Part shown: positions 21,638 through 26,715 of the stretch, in pieces
Layout: each line of letters opens with the position of its first letter
How positions within the stretch are numbered: the first letter of the stretch is position 1
From: CAKVOD01 sp964489405
GTDB lineage: Bacteria > Bacillota > Clostridia > Christensenellales > UBA1242
Reading direction: 5' to 3'
Assembly (NCBI GenBank): GCA_964489405.1
Contig: CAZAYL010000014.1
Span: 1-26,715, forward strand
Length of the DNA: 26,715 bases
The notes under the pieces: generated by a model
What the model saw: the letters and a program-made list of their open reading frames with translations, nothing else
What the model was told of the DNA's origin: nothing
Databases searched by the model: none
Made by a program: the position numbers and the translations under genes

Positions 21638-22990
21638 ATGAAAAAAATAAAAAATAACATTGTACATTTTATTGGAATCGGCGGTATTAGTATGAGTGGA
21701 TTAGCAATTTATTTACATAAAAATGGATATAATGTGCAAGGCAGTGACAAAAATTATTCTAGCAATTTAAAAGAACTTCAAAAAAAAGGAATAAAAATTT
21801 TTATTGGACATAAATATCAAAACATTGCGAATGCAAGCATTTGCATATATACATCAGCAATTGACGATAATAATCCCGAATTAGTTTTCGCAAAAAAACA
21901 CTGTAAACTAATTGAACGTAGCGAGCTTTTGGGCAAAATTTGCAAAAAATTCAAAAAAACAATAGCAGTCAGTGGAACGCACGGCAAAACGACTACAACA
22001 GCAATGATTGCACAAATACTTCTTGTAGCAAATGCCAACCCGACTGTTCACATAGGTGGAAATTTTGTTCCAATCGGAGGCAACTTCCGTATCGGAAGTG
22101 ATAATTTTATGGTAACCGAAGCGTGCGAATACAAACGAAGTTTTTTACACATAAACCCAGAATATTTAGTCATAAACAATGTCGAACTTGACCATTTGGA
22201 CTACTATAACAATCTACAAGAAATTGAACAAGCATTCATAACACTAGCAAATCAAACAAAAAACTCTATCGTCATTAATGGAGATACACCTTTTTTAAAA
22301 ACATTAATTGAGTCTAACTCATCAAATCAAAATAAATGTATTACCTTTGGAGAAATGAAGCATTGCCAATATAGAATGGTAAATTTACGCAAAAATAATG
22401 AAATATATACTTTCGATATAGAGCACAACAAAAATTACTTAACATCAATTAAAATGAAAATAAGTGGAAAATATAATGCACTCAATGCACTTGCAAGTGT
22501 CGCTTTATGTGATAACCTTTCAATCCCAATTGATATAATAAAAAAAGCTATAGAAGCGTTTAGTGGCGTGGAAAGACGCCTTGAAATCATAAAGAAAACC
22601 AATAATCTTACGATAATTAAAGATTATGCTCATCACCCAACTGAGATAAAAAATGTATTACATAATATAAAAAATCAAAATTATGAAAATTTTGTTGTAA
22701 TTTTCCAACCACACACGTATACCCGCACTTTAGGGCTGTTTGATGATTTTTTATCAGCATTCGATGAATGCGACTCATTAATATTACTCCCAACATATTC
22801 CGCGCGAGAATTAGAAATTTTGGGTGGACGTAGTGAAGATTTATATCTTGCACTTGCCCAACGCAAAAAAAATATCTATTTCGCAAAAAATTTCAGCATC
22901 GCAAAAAGGTTTCTCAAAAAGTACACTTCAAAAAACACCTGCATTCTATTGCTAGGTGCAGGTGACATCGAACATTTATTTGATAAATGA
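21638..22990 (+). CDS. murC: UDP-N-acetylmuramate--L-alanine ligase
   Basis: A 450-residue Mur ligase that adds L-alanine to UDP-MurNAc using ATP, in the cytoplasm, as the first amino acid step of peptidoglycan synthesis. The N-terminal nucleotide-binding loop FIGIGGISMSGLA (11-23) follows the ATG at once, which fixes the start. The ATP loop is GTHGKTTTTAMI (113-124). Further motifs are EACEYKRSF, NNVELDHLDYY, GKYNALNALA, VERRLE and DYAHHPTEI, then FQPHTYTR in the C-terminal domain. It stands alone, away from any mur/dcw cluster, and ends only 12 bp from the convergent permease gene with no visible terminator. Confidence 0.96.
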   Translation: MKKIKNNIVHFIGIGGISMSGLAIYLHKNGYNVQGSDKNYSSNLKELQKKGIKIFIGHKYQNIANASICIYTSAIDDNNPELVFAKKHCKLIERSELLGKICKKFKKTIAVSGTHGKTTTTAMIAQILLVANANPTVHIGGNFVPIGGNFRIGSDNFMVTEACEYKRSFLHINPEYLVINNVELDHLDYYNNLQEIEQAFITLANQTKNSIVINGDTPFLKTLIESNSSNQNKCITFGEMKHCQYRMVNLRKNNEIYTFDIEHNKNYLTSIKMKISGKYNALNALASVALCDNLSIPIDIIKKAIEAFSGVERRLEIIKKTNNLTIIKDYAHHPTEIKNVLHNIKNQNYENFVVIFQPHTYTRTLGLFDDFLSAFDECDSLILLPTYSARELEILGGRSEDLYLALAQRKKNIYFAKNFSIAKRFLKKYTSKNTCILLLGAGDIEHLFDK

Positions 22991-23002
22991 CTTATCGACA
23001 CT

Positions 23003-24232
23003 TTATTTTGTAATCAAAGTTTCTTTGCTAAATGTTTTTACTGTTATAAATACAGAGCCTATTGCATAAACAACATTTATTGCTAAACTCCCCCACAAAT
23101 AAGCATAATTCATAACTCCCGCAAGTAACATTTTTATGCTAACAACAACATTATAAATCGGTAAACACATCGTCCACAGCGAAACATCACTCACATCAAG
23201 ATACATAGTAGCATACGCAATGATCATCGGCAAAAACATCACAAGTGTTGATTTACTTTGTGCCTCTTTCAATGTTTTTGACGATGCAGTCAAAAGTAGA
23301 AGCAAACTACTAAATAACCCCGCAAGCATCAACAAATTAAAGATAACTAACAAAACCCCGTCTGCAGGCAATGCAATTGAAGATAGTCCTGCCCCAAGAT
23401 TGTCTTTTGTCAGTAACATAGACAAAATTATCGAAATAATCTCAGCAATTGCACTCAAGAAACTAAATATTATGATGACGGTATATTTTGCAGACAAAAT
23501 GCTAAACCGACTAGCGCTCGTCGAAAGTAATGGCTCAAAGGTATTGCGCTCTTTTTCTCCAGCAATCAAGTCAGTCGCAATTGACGCACCCCCAATCGTA
23601 ATTAACAACGTCAACAGCATAGGTATAATCAAATGCATAAGTGGATTATTTGTCCCAAAACGCTTAATTTCTGGATATACTTCAGTAAGCGTCAAAACAT
23701 TATTTTTGACAGGATTTAGGTCAACATCCGCCCCCACACGACTTGACAATACCTTATCACTAAATGCTTGCAAAACCGCACTAAGCCGTGTCGCTATAGT
23801 GCTCCCACTCGTTGAGCGGTCATCATAAATAATGCCAATTGACGCTGTTTTTGTAGAGTCGTCAATGTCGATTAGAAAATTTTCAGGTACAACGATTGCA
23901 ACATAAATATCATTGTCAATCAACATTTGTTTGAAATCCTCACATTGCACATAATCAACTTTTAAATTTTTGTCCAAAGAAAAAATATTTTTATCAAAGT
24001 ATTCAAAAAGTTGACTCTCTTTAGCAACGCTTGTTTCATTCATAACAAGCGTCAATTTAGGATTAATCGCCTTTGTATCAACACTATTTACACTCAAACT
24101 AATAACCAAAAAGAAAATTGGAAACAATAAAAATGGTAAAACAAATGTGGCAAAAATGCTTTTTTTGTCGCGAAACGCATCCCTTAATTCTTTTTTTAAA
24201 ACAACTTTATATTGTTTGAACTTTTTATTCAT
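23003..24232 (-). CDS. ABC-2 type permease, NatB-like
   Basis: A 409-residue ABC-2 membrane protein with the NatB/CcmB-like layout. It has a basic N-terminus (KKELRDAFRDKKS), a first membrane segment (about 26-47), a large extracytoplasmic domain (about 50-195), then five or six membrane segments to the C-terminus. GEKERNTFEPLLSTSAS is the typical coupling region facing the ATPase. In Bacillus NatAB exports Na+; this homologue could export ions, lipids or peptides. It begins 7 nt after the natA-like stop, with AGGAG just upstream, so the two form one transporter. Confidence 0.85.
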   Translation of the reverse strand: MNKKFKQYKVVLKKELRDAFRDKKSIFATFVLPFLLFPIFFLVISLSVNSVDTKAINPKLTLVMNETSVAKESQLFEYFDKNIFSLDKNLKVDYVQCEDFKQMLIDNDIYVAIVVPENFLIDIDDSTKTASIGIIYDDRSTSGSTIATRLSAVLQAFSDKVLSSRVGADVDLNPVKNNVLTLTEVYPEIKRFGTNNPLMHLIIPMLLTLLITIGGASIATDLIAGEKERNTFEPLLSTSASRFSILSAKYTVIIIFSFLSAIAEIISIILSMLLTKDNLGAGLSSIALPADGVLLVIFNLLMLAGLFSSLLLLLTASSKTLKEAQSKSTLVMFLPMIIAYATMYLDVSDVSLWTMCLPIYNVVVSIKMLLAGVMNYAYLWGSLAINVVYAIGSVFITVKTFSKETLITK

Positions 24233-24239
24233 ATTTCTC

Positions 24240-24968
24240 CTATTTTACTAATTTTATAAATGACTCTTTTATGCTGTTACATTCACAAAATTCATTGATT
24301 TGCGACAAAGTGCCTTGCACTTTCGTCTGCCCTTTATCAATTATTAACGCGCGATCGCAAAGCTCTTCGACTTCTTGCATATTGTGAGAAGAAAGTAGAA
24401 TAGTCTTCCCCATTTTCTTACATTCTTTAATAAAGTCCAAAACTTCTTCACTCGCCAAAATATCTAGTCCCGCGGTTGGTTCATCAAATAACATAACTTG
24501 TGGATTGTGAATAATGGCGCGCGCAAACGATGTTTTTTGCTTCATCCCGCGTGAAAAATTACCACATCGTCTATCAAGGTAATCTCCAAGATTAAAAAAA
24601 CGACTCAATAATTCAATTTGCGAGTTAATCTCATCGCCACTCATTCCATTAAGTTCTCCAAAATAACGAATATTTTCTCGCGCCGTCAAGCGGTCATAAA
24701 GTCCAGTATCGCCACCGAATAAAATTCCAATATTTTTGCGTACTTGTTCTTCATCTCTAACCGTATCATAACCACAAACTTCGATTTTCCCAAAAGTCGG
24801 TTGCAAAGTAGTTGCAATCATTCTCATCGTAGTTGTTTTACCCGCGCCATTCGTTCCAATAAGCCCAAAAATCTCTCCAGCCTTAACACTAAAATTAAGA
24901 GAATCTACTGCAGTAAACTCTTTCCCACCCCTTTTAAAAATTTTCGAAACATTATTAATTTCTAACAC
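24240..24968 (-). CDS. ABC transporter ATP-binding protein, NatA-like
   Basis: A 242-residue ABC ATPase with Walker A GTNGAGKT (38-45), a modified signature FSRGMKQK (138-145), Walker B VMLFDEP (158-164) and the H-loop His195 in LLSSHNMQEVEEL. The start is GTG at 24968, chosen because it begins the conserved LEINNVSKIF and has AGGAG 8 nt upstream. It overlaps the end of the SPFH gene by 14 nt, so translation is coupled. It energises the permease encoded 7 nt downstream. Confidence 0.9.
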   Translation of the reverse strand: MLEINNVSKIFKRGGKEFTAVDSLNFSVKAGEIFGLIGTNGAGKTTTMRMIATTLQPTFGKIEVCGYDTVRDEEQVRKNIGILFGGDTGLYDRLTARENIRYFGELNGMSGDEINSQIELLSRFFNLGDYLDRRCGNFSRGMKQKTSFARAIIHNPQVMLFDEPTAGLDILASEEVLDFIKECKKMGKTILLSSHNMQEVEELCDRALIIDKGQTKVQGTLSQINEFCECNSIKESFIKLVK

Positions 24969-25704
24969 TATTCATCTCCTCAATAGTTCCGTACTGCAAA
25001 ACAATTTGCCCACTTGCAATTAATTCATTAACTTTCTTTTGACTACGTGCACTTAAAAGTGTATTATTTATTATAAAATTATTAATTTTGATGCCTAACT
25101 TTTCAAGTCTTTTTGATAATTTTTTTTCTATTCTTGCAAATAAATATTCGGAATCTTTCATCAAAAACTCCACAACCGAAATTTCTTCTTTATGAAATTC
25201 ATACCTAATCTTCTTTGCAACAACTTTCGAAATGCTATTCATCAAATATTCATTTCCGCCCCTATATTTTGCGACAAAATCTGCAAAGGCACTTTTGTCA
25301 ACAATTTCAAAATCAAAAGACCCATCAATTTTCATACGCACATCACAATTTTCATCAAAAATCAAGAAACTTGGTGTCCTAAATCTAACGTTTGTATATT
25401 CTTGCAAATTCAAAAAAATGATACACGCTTTAAATGATTTAGGATAAACTAATTCCTTCGAATTCCTACTTTTTTTCGGTTTATTTAATTTGCAAACTTT
25501 AAAAGTTTGAGGCAAAAATCCACCATTTAGCTCAAACTCTCCCTCATAAAACTTATCATAAGCTTTGCCTTTTATACAAATAAAAGCGTATTGATTTGTG
25601 TCAACAATAAGTCTTGACCCAAGTTTGATATTTTTGTTCTTTATTTTTTGTTGAGACAAAACACCCTGCTCAAAAGAATTCTGTATTTTCTTTGCAAACA
25701 TCAT
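24955..25704 (-). CDS. SPFH/Band-7-like protein (YdjI type)
   Basis: A 249-residue protein resembling the YdjI group of SPFH proteins: RLIVDTNQYAFICIKGKAYDKFYEGEFEL is seen here as LIVDTNQYAF and then KGKAYDKFYEGEFEL. A core with DVRMKIDGSFDFEIVDKSAFADF follows, then a helical C-terminal half (EIS.VEFLM, RIEKKLSKRLEKLGIKI). The start is ATG 25704, or the adjacent ATG 25701. The frame opens earlier, at 25842, but the promoter TTGAAT-17-TATAAT lies inside that extension. SPFH proteins form membrane-associated scaffolds. It is the first gene of an operon with a NatAB-like exporter and overlaps natA by 14 nt. Confidence 0.75.
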   Translation of the reverse strand: MMFAKKIQNSFEQGVLSQQKIKNKNIKLGSRLIVDTNQYAFICIKGKAYDKFYEGEFELNGGFLPQTFKVCKLNKPKKSRNSKELVYPKSFKACIIFLNLQEYTNVRFRTPSFLIFDENCDVRMKIDGSFDFEIVDKSAFADFVAKYRGGNEYLMNSISKVVAKKIRYEFHKEEISVVEFLMKDSEYLFARIEKKLSKRLEKLGIKINNFIINNTLLSARSQKKVNELIASGQIVLQYGTIEEMNSVRN

Positions 25705-25719
25705 ACTTATTACTACCAA

Positions 25720-25750
25720 AAATATTATACCACAAAGCACTTTAAAATTC
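25720..25750 (-). promoter_or_regulatory. SigA promoter of the SPFH-natAB-like operon
   Basis: On the minus strand TTGAAT is followed after 17 bp by TATAAT (in GGTATAATATT), about 15-20 bp before the ATG pair at 25704/25701. The given span is approximate. A GGTAG serves as a weak ribosome site. Confidence 0.65.
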
Positions 25751-25788
25751 AAGCAAACAAAGTCATAATATATTTGGACAAGGCATAA

Positions 25789-25794
25789 TATAAT
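25789..25794 (+). promoter_or_regulatory. -10 element of the PRC-barrel gene
   Basis: TATAAT (25789-25794) with a poor -35. The GGAGG Shine-Dalgarno sequence (25800-25804) would lie within the first bases of a very short leader before ATG 25809. Confidence 0.5.
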
Positions 25795-25808
25795 TTTAGG
25801 AGGAAATA

Positions 25809-26555
25809 ATGTATAAATTATCCGAAATCTTAAGTAGTCCAATTATTAGTTTATTTAATGGTAAGATTGAAGGAACCATAAAAACTGCCATATTTAATAA
25901 AAAGTTGCAAAAAATAAAATACCTTGTCATTTTCAATGAATCTGAACAAAATGATGAATATATAATTGCAACATCCAATATATATTCAATCGGAAAAGAT
26001 GCTTTAGTTGTCAAAAATTCCAGTTGCTTAGAGCCCTTAACCAACTTTGAACCTAAAACTAATTTTAATAATCCAATAAATTTGTATACATACACAATCT
26101 TAGGCAATAAATTAGGTAAAGTCGCAGACGTCTTGTTTGATGAAGCATTCAATGTCAAAGAAATTGTGCTATCTAATAATGAAATAATCCCAATATCTAG
26201 TCTTGCTTCAATTAGCAACAACGCAGTAATTGTACAAGACAAAACCAAGAAAGTCAATGTAGCCAAGTTTTGCGAGCAAAAAAGACCACTTCTTATAAAA
26301 TCAAATGAAGTAGTTACTATCTTGAGAACAGATAACTTCCCTATACTAGAAACAACTCCACAACCCCAAGTTGCCACACTTCCCTCAAAAATAACAAGTT
26401 CAGTAAACTTTTTACTTGGCAGAACAATCACTCAAAATCTTTATTCACAATCTAAAGAACTAATAGCAAAAAAGGGCACACCAATCTCTATAAAAACAAT
26501 CGAAAATGCCAAAAGAAATGGAAAAATTAAAGATTTGTCAATTTTCTCAATGTAA
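25809..26555 (+). CDS. PRC-barrel domain protein
   Basis: A 248-residue protein with two PRC-barrel-like domains. The first spans about residues 3-80 (LSEILSSPIISLFNGKIEGTIKTAIFN) and the second about 92-155 (TYTILGNKLGKVADVLFDEAFNVKEIVLSN). A less conserved C-terminal part (about 195-248) ends in KGTPISIKTIENAKRNGKIKDLSIFSM. PRC barrels occur in RimM and in photosynthetic and sporulation-associated YlmC/YmxH-like proteins; the role here is unknown. The Shine-Dalgarno sequence is strong. It is divergent from the SPFH operon. Confidence 0.75.
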   Translation: MYKLSEILSSPIISLFNGKIEGTIKTAIFNKKLQKIKYLVIFNESEQNDEYIIATSNIYSIGKDALVVKNSSCLEPLTNFEPKTNFNNPINLYTYTILGNKLGKVADVLFDEAFNVKEIVLSNNEIIPISSLASISNNAVIVQDKTKKVNVAKFCEQKRPLLIKSNEVVTILRTDNFPILETTPQPQVATLPSKITSSVNFLLGRTITQNLYSQSKELIAKKGTPISIKTIENAKRNGKIKDLSIFSM

Positions 26556-26580
26556 TCATATAATACTTGTATCATACAAA

Positions 26581-26609
26581 AAAAAATGAGCCCCGTTCGC
26601 TCATTTTTT
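26581..26609. terminator. bidirectional intrinsic terminator
   Basis: AAAAAATGAGC (26581-26591) pairs with GCTCATTTTTT (26599-26609) around CCCGTTC. It serves the PRC-barrel gene (26 nt after its stop) and the leftward gene ending at 26625. Confidence 0.88.
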
Positions 26610-26624
26610 CCCAATTCTATTAAA

Positions 26625-26714
26625 TCACACTATTACCCAATTGTTTACTTGCCCACTAGCAGACGATACAGTTATCGTTATAGTCTGAGCATCAGACACA
26701 CCATTCGTGTAAAT
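26625..26714 (-). CDS. C-terminal end of a leftward gene cut by the window edge
   Basis: An open frame enters from the right edge and ends with TGA at 26627-26625, 15 bp before a terminator. The last 29 residues read IYTNGVSDAQTITITVSSAS and then GQVNNWVIV. The Ser/Thr/Val-rich beta style suggests a secreted or surface protein, but no family can be named. Confidence 0.55.
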   Translation of the reverse strand: MYTNGVSDAQTITITVSSASGQVNNWVIV

Positions 26715-26715
26715 T

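Noticed and set aside
23220..23828. 202-codon rightward frame opposite the NatB-like permease
   Set aside because: Shadow of a well-recognised permease gene; composition is that of the reverse complement of membrane segments.
25705..25842. 46-residue N-terminal extension of the SPFH protein
   Set aside because: A good TTGAAT-17-TATAAT promoter lies inside it and it overlaps the divergent PRC-barrel gene start.
25796..26431. 211-codon leftward frame opposite the PRC-barrel gene
   Set aside because: It is antisense to a gene with a strong ribosome site and recognisable domains; no start signal of its own.

Overview
The window comes from the chromosome of a low-GC (AT-rich), endospore-forming Firmicute (Bacillota), most likely a member of the Clostridia. 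The evidence is a complete spoIIAA-spoIIAB-sigF operon, a spoVAC-spoVAD-spoVAE operon, yunB, a ctsR-clpC operon, and rplU-prp-rpmA in which L27 has the Firmicutes cleavable N-terminus. No phage, plasmid, CRISPR array or complete mobile element is visible. The only mobile-element trace is a degraded tyrosine-recombinase fragment next to a tRNA cluster.

Layout. 1-35 is the start of a leftward gene that runs off the window. 316-1424 is a DUF421/DUF4363 membrane pair. 1460-1789 is the integrase remnant, followed at 1821-2273 by five leftward tRNAs (Pro, CAU, Asp, Phe, Thr in transcription order) with one strong promoter. 2444-4020 is the spoIIA operon behind three Spo0A-box matches. 4125-6440 is a leftward cysteine desulfurase-thiI operon (tRNA 4-thiouridine). 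6538-7350 is an RluA/RluD-family pseudouridine synthase. 7419-10067 is leftward yunB and the spoVA operon. 10190-12007 encodes a 605-residue secreted Asn-rich protein of unknown function. 12082-15047 is leftward clpC and ctsR with a near-ideal CtsR operator. 15278-15362 is tRNA-Tyr. 15587-16492 is rplU-prp-rpmA with a leader. 16823-19121 is a divergent ykvI-like/tmcAL pair. 19233-21398 is a leftward group of a lipoprotein gene, rpiB and an unrecognised 287-residue protein gene. 21638-22990 is murC. 23003-25704 is a leftward SPFH-natA-natB-like operon. 25809-26555 encodes a PRC-barrel protein. The right edge cuts a leftward gene of which only the last 29 codons are visible.

How the genes work together. 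The sporulation genes cover forespore commitment (SigF and its anti- and anti-anti-sigma factors) and dipicolinate-related channel functions (SpoVA). Several genes act on RNA modification or translation (thiI with its sulfur donor, the pseudouridine synthase, tmcAL, L21/L27/Prp, six tRNAs).

Most notable non-coding observations: (1) at least four genes (rlu, ykvI-like, tmcAL, murC) have a good -10 hexamer ending only 5-6 nt before the ATG and no Shine-Dalgarno sequence, which predicts leaderless mRNAs. (2) Two 42-bp palindromic elements align without gaps, and each carries its gene's TAG stop codon at the same internal position. (3) Spo0A-like boxes precede spoIIA and a SigF/SigG-like promoter precedes spoVAC. 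(4) ClpC lacks a recognisable ClpP-docking tripeptide, and mcsA/mcsB are absent from the ctsR operon. No complete, clearly new multi-gene system could be demonstrated. The Asn-rich secreted protein, the SPFH-ABC operon and the paired palindromes are the best candidates for something undescribed.
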